Shown: positions 9,611-19,654 of the stretch, piece after piece
How positions within the stretch are numbered: position 1 is the stretch's first letter
Layout of the letters: each line of letters begins with the position of its first letter
Source of the DNA: Desulfobacterales bacterium
GTDB lineage: Bacteria > Desulfobacterota > Desulfobulbia > Desulfobulbales > JAGXFP01
DNA length: 64,000 bases
Assembly: GCA_024637225.1 (NCBI GenBank)
Contig: JAGXFP010000047.1
Coordinates: 1 to 64,000, forward strand
Direction: 5' to 3'
Notes under the pieces: generated by a model
Database searches by the model: none
What the model saw: only the letters and a program-made list of their open reading frames with translations
What the model was told of the DNA's origin: nothing
Translations under genes and position numbers: made by a program

Positions 9611-11724
9611 CGCTTATTAGTTGCCGAAGAACCATAAACGATGAGCATCGGCCGCGCGCATCGATTGGCGACATCGTCGGCCAGCGAGCCGAACAGTTTT
9701 TTGGGCAGCGAGTACTCCTCCGCCCCGGCCATCAGGATCAGATCGTGCTGGGCCGCTTCCCCGAGAATGGTTTCCAGGCGCGTTTCGGTAGCCCTCGCCA
9801 GGCAGCGGACAAAGGGCAGGTCGTTGGCAGTGGCCCAGGCATGTAATCTCTTCTCCTGTTCGCCTGATTCTTCCCTGGGAATATCCGGCGGCAGCAACCT
9901 CAGCAGGGTGATCCGGTGCCGTCCCACCTGGGCCAGGGCTCGCAGAGGCGCCATAATGGTTTCAAGATGACGGGAATGAATAATCGGCACCAAAATCCGT
10001 TCCGTATGGAAAATGCCGATCAGCCGGACCAGAATCACCGGACAGGGCGCCCGATTAACTACCTCCTCAAGCACCTTCTTGAATTCCTGGGGGCCGTGTC
10101 GTTGCGGGTAACCGAGGATCAGGGCCAAGCCTTCATGGCAGCGGGCGCATTCGACCAGCCCTTCCACCACGCTGTCGGATTCAATGGTTACCGCCTGCAG
10201 ATGATAGCCCAGGTCCGCCACCTCTTTCCCGGCCATCGCGAACAACGGATTTATGGAAACCGAATTTTTATCGGGTTGCGGAATCAGGCCCGGGGGCATG
10301 ACATTTATCGCCAGGGGTGCGGCTTTATAATGGTGGGCCAACAAAGTGGCCAGACGGGCCAGACCAACCACGGTCTTATGATGCGAAGCCCCGAAGATCA
10401 CCACTCCGCGGGGCGGCACTGCAGGCTTCAGTTTTTCCCAGGTCCAGGGCACCAGCTGCCCCTCGGTAAAATCCCCACCCTGGTAATCCATTGTGCCGTC
10501 AAACTCCTCCTCGGTCGTTTCACCTGCTTTCTGCAGAGCGAATTTGGCGGCGGGAGGCCCCACCAGTTCAGCAAGAAAAACCCCGGCCAGGACAATCGGG
10601 GTAAGGATCCCGCCATAAATACTGATGATTGGGTCGCTACTGACCAGAAAGACAAGACCGATGGCGATCCCCGCCTGGGGCACCAGAGCCAGGCCCAGAT
10701 AATGGCGAATAGCGGGCGGGGCCTTAATAATAAAACCGCCCAAGGCGGCGCCGCCGATCTTACCGGATACCCGCAGGAGAAAATAGATTACCCCCAGCCA
10801 ACCTGCAACAACCAGCGATTTCAGGTCAAGATGGGCGCCGGCCAGGGTAAAAAACAGGACATATAACGGCGGCTCAACAGAGTTAAATATCCTGAACAAC
10901 CGGACATCGCGGCGATCGCGATTGACGATGGTGAATCCCACCGCCATGCCGACCAGCAACGGGGAAAGGTCAAGGATCCGGGCCGACTCCACCCCGAAAA
11001 GCAACAGGGCCAGACCGCTGATCAGCATCTCGGCGGGCTTGCGCAGCCGGTGCATAAAGGCATCGATCAGCAGACCGGTAATGACGCCGATCGCCAGCGA
11101 CAGGAAGATAACCAGCAGGCTGTTGATTGCGGCATTCGCGAAAGATTCCGGTGCGGCTCCGGTAAGGCCGCGGGCAATGGCCCGGGCAAAACCGAACATG
11201 ATAATGGCCATTCCGTTGTTTATCGCCACGACTTGGAGGATAGTCGTGGTAAGGGGACCGACCGCCCTGGCTTCCCGCAAGACATGCAGGGTAGAGGCGG
11301 GTGCGGTGGCAATGGAGATCGCACCGAGCAACATAATGAGAACCAGCACCTCGCCACCCGGAAGATTAAGGCTCTCAAGACTGAAATAATGGTCGAGCAA
11401 AAGCAGTCCGCAGATCACCACGAACATGGTGCCGATAATTTCACCCAGGCTGAAGGCGATCAGAAACCTGGCATTTTCCCGCATCCGCTTGATTTCCAGA
11501 TGCTCACCGATACCGAGGGCGATCAGCATCAGGGCGATCTGGATAAAATGGTCCAGCTGTTCGGCCATTATCTCCTTGCCGATCAGATTAAAACCGGCCG
11601 GACCGAGCAGAAAACCGGCACAGATATAGCCGGTTACCGAAGGCAGGCGTATAAGCTGGGCCAGCTTGGCTGCGAAAAAACCTGCGGCGAGGAGAATTGC
11701 CAAGATGAAAGTTATATTCTGCAT
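9607..11724 (-). CDS. Cation:proton antiporter (KefB/NhaP-like, CPA2) with C-terminal universal stress-like domains
   Basis: 705 aa; many TM segments, YICAGFLLGPAGF, then soluble UspA-like region ending LADDVANRCARPMLIVYG. Confidence 0.88.
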   Translation of the reverse strand: MQNITFILAILLAAGFFAAKLAQLIRLPSVTGYICAGFLLGPAGFNLIGKEIMAEQLDHFIQIALMLIALGIGEHLEIKRMRENARFLIAFSLGEIIGTMFVVICGLLLLDHYFSLESLNLPGGEVLVLIMLLGAISIATAPASTLHVLREARAVGPLTTTILQVVAINNGMAIIMFGFARAIARGLTGAAPESFANAAINSLLVIFLSLAIGVITGLLIDAFMHRLRKPAEMLISGLALLLFGVESARILDLSPLLVGMAVGFTIVNRDRRDVRLFRIFNSVEPPLYVLFFTLAGAHLDLKSLVVAGWLGVIYFLLRVSGKIGGAALGGFIIKAPPAIRHYLGLALVPQAGIAIGLVFLVSSDPIISIYGGILTPIVLAGVFLAELVGPPAAKFALQKAGETTEEEFDGTMDYQGGDFTEGQLVPWTWEKLKPAVPPRGVVIFGASHHKTVVGLARLATLLAHHYKAAPLAINVMPPGLIPQPDKNSVSINPLFAMAGKEVADLGYHLQAVTIESDSVVEGLVECARCHEGLALILGYPQRHGPQEFKKVLEEVVNRAPCPVILVRLIGIFHTERILVPIIHSRHLETIMAPLRALAQVGRHRITLLRLLPPDIPREESGEQEKRLHAWATANDLPFVRCLARATETRLETILGEAAQHDLILMAGAEEYSLPKKLFGSLADDVANRCARPMLIVYGSSATNKR

Positions 11725-12107
11725 CGGAAAGATAGACCCCGTGGAAATACACCGGCGGCGGATTCATCATCTCCGCCGTTTCCTGAAACGCCTTGAACCC
11801 CATCCTGAATCCGTGAACTCAGGCGCCGGGAGTGGGCGGCGTTGATTATTCTCATGCCATATTCGACGGGCAGCCGGCACCCGAAATTACTCCAGCAGCA
11901 AACGCCTTGGCGGCAGGGTCTGCCGCCACTGATTCAGGAACATGGTAATGCCGACATTACCGATGATCATTCCAGGATGATTGTACCATAACATCGAGCC
12001 GTCACTACCCCGTTAAGGGCTATGAAAATCATACATGGTCAGGAATTGAGATGGAAAGAACAAGTTCACGGTAAGAAGTTGATGGCGGCAGAGCCTGGAT
12101 CTGATCA

Positions 12108-12719
12108 TTAGAACTTATCAAGCCAGGTCCCCACTCCCTGCATGATCATCTCAATCGCCACGGTACCGACATACAAGGCGGTGATCCGGCCGGCAATCTC
12201 TATATAACGCTGGATCAGCGCCTCCCGGCGCGGGCGGACCCGGTCATGGAGAGATTTGAGCAGGACGATAGTGGCAAGACAGGTTACTACGGCCAAAATT
12301 ACCGCAAGGCAGGCCACCAGCGGCGGATGATTCTGGCCGACAACCACGCTGGCGCTGATCGTACCCGGCCCGATCAGGACCGGCATGGCAATGGCGCCGG
12401 CGACATGTTCCGACTCCCCCCGCAACATTTCGATGGCGTTCGGGCCGTTAAAGACAAACTGGATCCCGATCAGCAGGAAGATGATTCCGCCGAAGATCTT
12501 GAATGAGGCAAATTCCAACTGCATCAGTCTGACAAAAATCGCATCCCCCAGAACCGCAAAAAGGCAGAAAACCACCGTGGCAATCATTCCAGCCCGCAGC
12601 AGGACCCGGCGGAATTGGTGCTTTTCGAGCTTCTGAACAACATCGACGAGGTAGACGATGACCAGAAAAGGGTTTAACAGGGTGAAAAGTAACAGACTCG
12701 AACTAATAATATCAGTCAT
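12108..12719 (-). CDS. MarC family integral membrane protein
   Basis: LLFTLLNPF...GGIIFLLIGIQF...AIAMPVLIGPGTIS typical of MarC/YhgN family; start at internal ATG. Confidence 0.85.
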   Translation of the reverse strand: MTDIISSSLLLFTLLNPFLVIVYLVDVVQKLEKHQFRRVLLRAGMIATVVFCLFAVLGDAIFVRLMQLEFASFKIFGGIIFLLIGIQFVFNGPNAIEMLRGESEHVAGAIAMPVLIGPGTISASVVVGQNHPPLVACLAVILAVVTCLATIVLLKSLHDRVRPRREALIQRYIEIAGRITALYVGTVAIEMIMQGVGTWLDKF

Positions 12720-12987
12720 GGATTCCTTATTAACCTCGGGTTCGACGGAAAACACACTCGGATGTTTTCAACTCTCTGCTCAACCAATCCAACAACTGGC
12801 CCGCGATCATCGAGTTCCGTTCTTCCCTTTCTTCATTAATTTATTCGCCTTAATTAAGTTTGTTTTCCCGATTGGTCAATGTTATTTTTGATTCTTCTCG
12901 CAAACACCGGGCAAACCGTTCCCGGTTCATCAGCTACAAGCCGGACGACAACAGAGAACTGATTTTGCAGACCAGAGACAATTCACG

Positions 12988-13434
12988 ATGACCGAGTATT
13001 ACGAAGACATCGCCCTGCACCAGCGCCGCCGGCTGGGGCCGCACCTCCTTACCGGGAAGGAGATCCGCGATTTTGCCGGGAGCTGGGATCCCCTGCCCCT
13101 CCACACCGATCCCGGATATGCCGAATCATCCGGCCAGGGCGCGGTCATCGCATCGGGTTTTCACCTGCTGGCCATCTGCCAGAAACTGATGATCGAACAG
13201 AATCCGATGGCGGTCGTTATCGGTCTGGGCCTGGACGAGGTGCGGTTCCTGGCGCCCGGCAGGCCGGGGGATCGCCTGACCGTGGAGATCGAGGCGATTT
13301 CGAAACGGCAGTCGCGATCGAGACCGGAGGCCGGCATCGTCAGCCATTCCCTGCGCCTGTTCAATCAGAACGAGGAAGTGGTGCTGAGCTACAAGGGAAC
13401 CGGGATGATCGCAAAAAGGAATCGGTGGGAATAG
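12988..13434 (+). CDS. MaoC-like dehydratase / acyl dehydratase
   Basis: LGPHLLTGKEIRDFAGSWDPLPLHTDPGYAESS...GAVIASGFHLLAI; hot-dog fold MaoC signature. Confidence 0.85.
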   Translation: MTEYYEDIALHQRRRLGPHLLTGKEIRDFAGSWDPLPLHTDPGYAESSGQGAVIASGFHLLAICQKLMIEQNPMAVVIGLGLDEVRFLAPGRPGDRLTVEIEAISKRQSRSRPEAGIVSHSLRLFNQNEEVVLSYKGTGMIAKRNRWE

Positions 13435-13500
13435 GGGCAAGCCGGATCCTCGCCCGGTCCGTTCAGAAGAAGGGGAGGCAGAAGACAGTCCCCGCCGGGC

Positions 13501-14007
13501 TCACCAGTTTTCCGGCGGAGCCGCCGCGAAAAAGCGGCGGAGGGCCATGAACTCGCCGAGATGGTAAGCGTTATGGTCGGCAATCACCAGGATCTCCCGC
13601 AGGATATTGTAGTCGGGAGCATGGGGGATGGCCGAGAAGAAATCGGGCTCCGGATTGTTGACCATCGCCAGGACCTCATCGAGATCGGCCCTGAACCCGG
13701 CCACCGATTCCCGCCACTTCGCTTCGGTCGCCTCTGCCGCCGGGTCCGGCCAGAATTCCGCGTAGGTCGGCGATTCATAAACGGGATCCTTGATGAAATT
13801 CAGCACGTCGAGCTGAGCCCGGCGCATATGCTCCAGCAGTTGCCAGGGCGTATAGTTGAAATGGTCCGCCCGGGTATTGGCCGCGGCCAGGGGCATCTCG
13901 GCCACCACCAGATCGAAGTTCATATGGGCGTTGCCCCCGTCCAGCAGGGCCGCCAGTTGTTCCCGCAAGGTTTTCCCCGCCCCTTTGCGAATAGTTGCTT
14001 CAGCCAT
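13501..14007 (-). CDS. DinB family protein
   Basis: 168 aa; YTPWQLLEHMRRAQLDVLNFI...EILVIADHNAYHLGEFMALRR four-helix DinB pattern. Confidence 0.85.
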   Translation of the reverse strand: MAEATIRKGAGKTLREQLAALLDGGNAHMNFDLVVAEMPLAAANTRADHFNYTPWQLLEHMRRAQLDVLNFIKDPVYESPTYAEFWPDPAAEATEAKWRESVAGFRADLDEVLAMVNNPEPDFFSAIPHAPDYNILREILVIADHNAYHLGEFMALRRFFAAAPPENW

Positions 14008-14140
14008 GGCAAGCCTCCCGTTTGAGAAGATTTGATCCGGTTGCGATCCTTATCGAACCGCAATTACAGCTAAATCATACCAGAGGCCCGCTTGCGATCG
14101 CGAATTTCATCGAAGATTAAATTGTTCCGGACCGAAGTTT

Positions 14141-14314
14141 GATGGCGTCGCAAAAAGTCGAAAAAGGGGTTGGCTAAGCAAAAATCGTCAGATCCAAGCG
14201 CGCGTAAATTTCGAGGAATGAAGCGTACTTCAGTACGCTGCAATGACGAGACAATTTGCAGCAACGCAGGAGCTGGCGATTTATGCCCTTGAGGGTGCTT
14301 TTTGCGACGCCATC
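14141..14314. repeat. Repeat family A copy 1 (MITE-like, 174 bp)
   Basis: Terminal inverted repeats GATGGCGTCGCAAAAAG / CTTTTTGCGACGCCATC, flanked by 6-bp direct repeat AAGTTT (14135-14140, 14315-14320). Confidence 0.85.
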
Positions 14315-14419
14315 AAGTTTGACACGAGCGGTCCGGCCGGGTAATAGTGCGGCGAGAGCAAAACCGCTGATAATTCGCAAAGGCTGGCCAATACCGGCGG
14401 CAGCCGGAACAAACGGAAC

Positions 14420-14863
14420 ATGATGAACAACCGCGAGACATTCAGGGCAAGAACCGGACCCGCATTCCGGCGGACGGTGGGGCTTTTCAGGACGGTGCTG
14501 CCGATGCTGGCGGGCATCCTGCTGCTCATCGGCCTGCTCCACCAGTTTTTATCCGATAGTTACCCGAAATGGTTCAGCGGCAATTACCTGCTCGATCCGC
14601 TGATCGGCGCGGTGGCGGGCTCGGTCTCCTTCGGCATCCCGATAACCAGTTATGTGGCCGGCGGCGAGCTGTTGCAGGCCGGGGTCAGCCTGCTGGCGGT
14701 GACCGCTTTTGTCATGGCCTGGACCACCGTGGGACTGGTGATGATTCCCATCGAGGCCTCGGAACTGGGCCTGCGTTTCACGGTAATCCGTAATCTGGTC
14801 AATTTCGTTTTTTCCCTCCTGGTGGCGATCGCCACCGTCCTTACCCTGGGATTTCTGCCATGA
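14420..14863 (+). CDS. Half-size permease (DUF318/ArsP-like), first subunit
   Basis: 147 aa; FSGNYLLDPLIGAVAGSVSFGIPITSYVAGGELLQAGVSLLAVTAFVMAWTTVG resembles one half of the 388-aa permease at 21283. Confidence 0.7.
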   Translation: MMNNRETFRARTGPAFRRTVGLFRTVLPMLAGILLLIGLLHQFLSDSYPKWFSGNYLLDPLIGAVAGSVSFGIPITSYVAGGELLQAGVSLLAVTAFVMAWTTVGLVMIPIEASELGLRFTVIRNLVNFVFSLLVAIATVLTLGFLP

Positions 14864-15390
14864 CTGCCCGCCGGCACCGCTCCTCCGGAAAAATAGGCGG
14901 CAGGGTTAAATTCCTGCTTTTCGTCCTGGGACTATACGGCGTCACCGCCCTGTTCGATCCGGCCCTGGCAATGGCTGCCTTAGGCTATTTCGCGGTGATG
15001 CTGGTCAAGGTGGTGCCGGTTCTGGCCCTTGTCTTCGTGGTCCTGCTGCTGACCAACATCTTTTTGAATCCGGAAAAGATCCGCCGCCATCTCGGCCGCG
15101 AGTCGGGTCTGAAGGGGTGGCTGTATGCGGTAGCGGCGGGGCTGTTTATTTCCGGTCCGCCCTATCTGCTCTTCCCGATGCTGGGCGAATTGAAAAGGCA
15201 TGGGGCAAGAAACGGGCTGCTGGCCGCCATCCTCTATAACCGCAACGTGAAGATTCATTTCCTTCCCGCCATCGTCTATTACTTCGGCCTGCGCTACACG
15301 GTGGTCCTCTCCTTCTACATCATCCTTTTTTCCCTGATAAACGGCAAGCTCGTGGAACTGCTCGTCGGCGACGACAGCCGCCCGGCTTAA
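14860..15390 (+). CDS. Half-size permease (DUF318/ArsP-like), second subunit
   Basis: 176 aa; overlaps the previous gene by ATGA; EKIRRHLGRESGLKGWLYAVAAGLFISGPPYLLFPMLGELKRHGARNGLLAAILYNRNVK. Confidence 0.7.
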   Translation: MTARRHRSSGKIGGRVKFLLFVLGLYGVTALFDPALAMAALGYFAVMLVKVVPVLALVFVVLLLTNIFLNPEKIRRHLGRESGLKGWLYAVAAGLFISGPPYLLFPMLGELKRHGARNGLLAAILYNRNVKIHFLPAIVYYFGLRYTVVLSFYIILFSLINGKLVELLVGDDSRPA

Positions 15391-15411
15391 CAGCCCCTTT
15401 CCCTGTTCCCT

Positions 15412-16302
15412 TCATCCGGAATATTCACTGAGTCCCGCGCTGCTGCAACCTGTTTCGAATTTATGGGTTTTAATTCCATTGGCTTTGAATCGGGCGATTA
15501 AATTGGCGCGAATATCACTTCTCAACTCCCAGGCATCAATCGGAGAATTGGCCCAGGCAGCCACCCAACACTTATAACCCTTCTCTCCCATTTCCATAAT
15601 CCAGAAACTGGGCGGTTCATAATCGGCACAATATTTACTGGTTGAGGTAGCATTAACTGCCAGCTTTTTAACGGTTTCGAGATCGCTGTCATACGCAACG
15701 GAGAATTCCACATGGGCCCATTGATATGCATCATGGATGGTATAATTAATTATTTCCTTAGTCAACATTCGACCGTTGGGGATTATGTATCGTTGCCAGT
15801 TCCATATCTTCATGACGGTATGGGTTAAGGTTATATCCTCAACAGTGCCGTATTTATCGTCGATTAATATGGTATCGCCAATTCGGGTAAGACCTGAAAA
15901 TGAAATAACAATACCCGAGATAAGATTTTCAATAAATGGCCGGGAAGCAACCCCCAGGATTATACCGGAGGCGCCGACCAGGACCGAAACAAAGGTGGCC
16001 GGCACTGCCCTCAAAAACGGATAAACAAGAGCTGTGATCCAGATGGTAACGATTAAAAAAAAGGAAATCTTCTTGATTATCGAAAATTGATATTCAACGC
16101 TTTCCAAGGCCGCTTTTTTGGCATCAGCCACCGGAGTATCTACCGGCGTGGCGGTCCTTAAAGGTTCAAAGCGCTTAAGCTTCTTGATGCTTGCCCTTCG
16201 CTCCGTCTTTGTTTTGAATATCCAGTTTTTGGTCCACCAGATCAAGAGTACGCCTAGCGCAGCGACGGACACGAAATATACCAGGGAAAACTTGGTAATC
16301 AT
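15412..16302 (-). CDS. Mechanosensitive ion channel (MscS family)
   Basis: LVGASGIILGVASRPFIENLISGIVISFSGLTRIGDTILIDDKYGTVEDITLTHTVMKIWNWQRYIIPNGRM. Confidence 0.92.
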   Translation of the reverse strand: MITKFSLVYFVSVAALGVLLIWWTKNWIFKTKTERRASIKKLKRFEPLRTATPVDTPVADAKKAALESVEYQFSIIKKISFFLIVTIWITALVYPFLRAVPATFVSVLVGASGIILGVASRPFIENLISGIVISFSGLTRIGDTILIDDKYGTVEDITLTHTVMKIWNWQRYIIPNGRMLTKEIINYTIHDAYQWAHVEFSVAYDSDLETVKKLAVNATSTSKYCADYEPPSFWIMEMGEKGYKCWVAAWANSPIDAWELRSDIRANLIARFKANGIKTHKFETGCSSAGLSEYSG

Positions 16303-16782
16303 AACTCTCCTTTGCTATCAAAAACTATTTAATTCAGTGCAGCTGCATATCGGCAGCGATGCTGATAACACATACGGATAAACAGTTCACCACACAGCCG
16401 TCACGGATTCAGGAAAACTTTTTTGTTTCTTCGACTCCATAGTCTAATCTTATCCCCCTCAATCTCGCAAACCATTGATCAAAAAACAATCGCGACAAGG
16501 CAGAGACTGAAGCACATAAAAATTCTGGGCGCAGTGGACAAAAATCAGGTTTAGAAAAGAATTTTGAATCGCTGGACTTTATCGGAAAGGAATGCGTGGA
16601 CTTCGACGGAAGAGAATTGAATCCGATAATCGCCATGGTGTGGCAGGTATATTTTCCATCAATAATTTCAATTGTCGGATTTAATGGCGAAATTACCCGA
16701 AACCTAGTAAGTATGTTCATGTAATGTCGAATTTTTTTCCAGGCAATTTTGCCAGGAAATTAAATGCGGGGGGAGTGTAAAT

Positions 16783-18588
16783 ATGCGAATGAGAGAAGCG
16801 GTCTACTCCATTCGTTTTCGCTTATTGGGAAGTCTTTTTGTGCTTCTGGGGTTATCCCTCGTCATTTGGATGTATGGTCTCTGGTCCTTTGAAAGGGACC
16901 GTTATATAAAAAACTCCGGAACAGAAGCTCTGCGGGCTGGGCAGACCATTGAACAGACATTGCGCCGCGCCATGCTGGAAAATGACTGGGACAGGATCCG
17001 CCGATCCGTCGGCGACATCCAGCAAATCATGCAGCCGGAGATGATCAGTATCCTCGCCTTTGACGGCAGGGTGGCGGTTTCCACCGACGACTCCCTGATC
17101 GGCATACGGCTCGACAGGAACACGATGGCGGGCTGCACCACCTGCCATAACGGCAGACAGGAACTCCCGGCAGCCGGTTCAGCCTTCCTGGAGACCGAAG
17201 CCGGCCCGATCCTGCGCAACACCATCAAAATATCCAATGCTCCCGAGTGTTATGGCTGCCATGCAGCAGACCGAGAAACACTCGGGGTCGTCATCTATGA
17301 CACCGCCTTCGACGGAACCTTCGCGATGCTGCACGATGTTCTGTTGCGCTCCGTACTCACCGGCCTTTTCACCTTCCTCGTCGTAATCGTCGTTTTATCA
17401 TGTATCATTCAGCGTTTCGTGCATCGGCCGCTCCATCAGCTGATGAATGGTTTCATCCATGTGGGCAGGGGTAATTTCGATTACTGGGTCGAGGTCCGGA
17501 CCAAAGGAGAATTCCGGGAGATGGCCGACCAGTTCAATGTGATGAGCCGGGCGATCGGCCGGTCATTTGTCGAGATCAAGCACAAGAACTGGGAAACCGC
17601 CAGTCTCTATGCCTTCGTGCGGCAACTGAGTCAGGCCATCGAGTGGAGTAAACTGCAAGGCATGATCACCAACCTGCTTTTCGAGACCTTCAGCGTCGAG
17701 CAGGTGGTGCTGTTGCTGCGGCAGGAAGAAAGGGAGGAGAAAGTGGTCGAGGTTTCCAGGTGGCGGGAAAACGACCAGCGCCTTAGTCACCGCGAATTTG
17801 ATAGCCGCAAGGAAATCGACGGGATGCCCGCCTGGATTATGACCGAATATCAAAAATGGCGGCAGGATGCCTTAAATTCTCCCGTTTTTTCCCCGGATGG
17901 CACCAGGGCCGTTTTACCGCTGACTTCCAAAAAGATGGCCATCGGCATGTTTTGCCTGCAACGGGGCCGCGATAATCCATTCAGCGAAGCGGAAAAGAAG
18001 CTAATCATGGCGGTTGGAGAGCAGATCAGCATTGCCATTGCCAATGCCAGATTATACCGGATGGCTATTACCGACGGACTGACTGATCTCTATGCCAAAC
18101 GTTACGGCGAATCCATTATCCGTAAGTTACTCGATGCCTACGAGCCCGCCGAGAATAACGGTTTTTGCGTGCTGATGCTCGATCTTGATCACTTTAAAGA
18201 GGTAAACGACACCCATGGCCATCAGGTGGGGGACGAGGTGCTGGTCCAGATCGCCGAATTGATCCGGGGCAGCATTCGCTTCGACGATATCGCCTGTCGT
18301 TTTGGCGGCGAAGAGTTTATTGTTTTGGTACTAGGAGCGCCGGAGGTGGGACGAGAAGCCGCTTCCCGCCTGCGGCAGGCCATTGAGCAACATGACTTCA
18401 GGTGCGGCGCCGGGTTGTCCCTGCGGAATACGGTCAGTATCGGGGTTGCGGCCTTTCCGCAACACGGCAAGACGGCCGAGGCGGTGGTCGCCGCCGCGGA
18501 TCAGGCTTTATATGAAGCAAAAAACAGCGGCCGCAACCGGATCGTATGTCTTGACGGCCATGCGTACTCCAAAGGGCTTCCGGACTGA
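16783..18588 (+). CDS. Membrane diguanylate cyclase with periplasmic di-heme c sensor, HAMP and GAF-like domains
   Basis: Two CxxCH motifs (CTTCH, CYGCH) between TM1 and TM2; HAMP region; C-terminal GGDEF domain with RFGGEEF. Confidence 0.9.
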   Translation: MRMREAVYSIRFRLLGSLFVLLGLSLVIWMYGLWSFERDRYIKNSGTEALRAGQTIEQTLRRAMLENDWDRIRRSVGDIQQIMQPEMISILAFDGRVAVSTDDSLIGIRLDRNTMAGCTTCHNGRQELPAAGSAFLETEAGPILRNTIKISNAPECYGCHAADRETLGVVIYDTAFDGTFAMLHDVLLRSVLTGLFTFLVVIVVLSCIIQRFVHRPLHQLMNGFIHVGRGNFDYWVEVRTKGEFREMADQFNVMSRAIGRSFVEIKHKNWETASLYAFVRQLSQAIEWSKLQGMITNLLFETFSVEQVVLLLRQEEREEKVVEVSRWRENDQRLSHREFDSRKEIDGMPAWIMTEYQKWRQDALNSPVFSPDGTRAVLPLTSKKMAIGMFCLQRGRDNPFSEAEKKLIMAVGEQISIAIANARLYRMAITDGLTDLYAKRYGESIIRKLLDAYEPAENNGFCVLMLDLDHFKEVNDTHGHQVGDEVLVQIAELIRGSIRFDDIACRFGGEEFIVLVLGAPEVGREAASRLRQAIEQHDFRCGAGLSLRNTVSIGVAAFPQHGKTAEAVVAAADQALYEAKNSGRNRIVCLDGHAYSKGLPD

Positions 18589-18645
18589 GTTGATCCTCGA
18601 ATCAACACACTAAGCCGTCACGGATTCAGGTTGATCTTAATCCTT

Positions 18646-18795
18646 GATGCGTTCGCAAAAAGTCTGGGGATGGCTAAGCTAAAATCGTCAGATCCAAGGC
18701 GCGCAAATTTCGAGGAATGAAGCGTACTTCAGTACGCTGCAATGACGAGACAATTTGCAGCAACGCCGGAGCTGGCGACTTTTTGCGACGCCATC
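18646..18795. repeat. Repeat family A copy 2 (150 bp)
   Basis: GATGCGTTCGCAAAAAGTC ... GACTTTTTGCGACGCCATC, flanked by 7-bp direct repeat AATCCTT (18639-18645, 18796-18802). Confidence 0.85.
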
Positions 18796-19654
18796 AATCC
18801 TTCCAGATCGACAGGGCTCGGCTGTACACCTCGGATCGGGATATGTTCAGATCAGCCGCGATTTTCCGGCAGACATCCCGCATGGAAAGATCGGATTGGT
18901 CCCGATACCAGGCCAGAATATCCTCAAGTTCACCTCCGGTCGGACCTTCGTTTTCAGAGGCGGCCGGGCCGACGATCACCACAAACTCGCCCTTGATCCG
19001 GGGCCGGGCGGCCAGATCGTCAAGGACCGAAGAAAGACGCGCATGGAACAGTTCTTCATGGAGCTTAGTCAGCTCCCGGCCGAGAAAAACAGGGCGGTCT
19101 CCGAAAACCTCGAGACATTCCCGCAGGGATTTGATTATCCGGCGGGGCGATTCATAGAAGAGCAGGGGCCGGCCCGCCTCCAGCAGACCCTGGAGGAGAC
19201 GGCGCCGTTCGCCTTTCTTGCCGGGCAAAAAACCGAGAAAGATGAAGCCTCCCTCTTCAAGACCCGCCACGCTGACTGCGGCGGTCAGGGCCGACGGCCC
19301 GGGGATCGGCACAACCCGGATCCCCTCGCCGATGGCCTGCCGGACCAGAACGGCCCCCGGATCGGACACCGCCGGCGTACCCGCGTCGGAGACCAGCGCC
19401 ACATCCTCCCCCCCGAGTAGTTTTTCGATAACCTGCCGGGAGCGGCTGAACTCCTGTCCCTTATAGTAGCTGACCAGAGGGGTATGAATATCGAGACTGG
19501 TCAGCAGCTTTCTGGTATGCCTGGTATCCTCGGCCGCGACCAGGGCGACCTCGCTCAGAATCCGGATTGCCCTCCGGGTGATATCCTCCAGATTGCCGAT
19601 CGGGGTGGCCACCACATAGAGCACGCCGGAACCCTCACCCTGAGCGCTTTTCAC
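18794..19654 (-). CDS. rsmI: 16S rRNA (cytidine-2'-O)-methyltransferase
   Basis: GVLYVVATPIGNLEDITRRAIRILSEV...AEDTRHTRKLL...SDAGTPAVSDPGAVLV. Confidence 0.96.
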   Translation of the reverse strand: MKSAQGEGSGVLYVVATPIGNLEDITRRAIRILSEVALVAAEDTRHTRKLLTSLDIHTPLVSYYKGQEFSRSRQVIEKLLGGEDVALVSDAGTPAVSDPGAVLVRQAIGEGIRVVPIPGPSALTAAVSVAGLEEGGFIFLGFLPGKKGERRRLLQGLLEAGRPLLFYESPRRIIKSLRECLEVFGDRPVFLGRELTKLHEELFHARLSSVLDDLAARPRIKGEFVVIVGPAASENEGPTGGELEDILAWYRDQSDLSMRDVCRKIAADLNISRSEVYSRALSIWKD

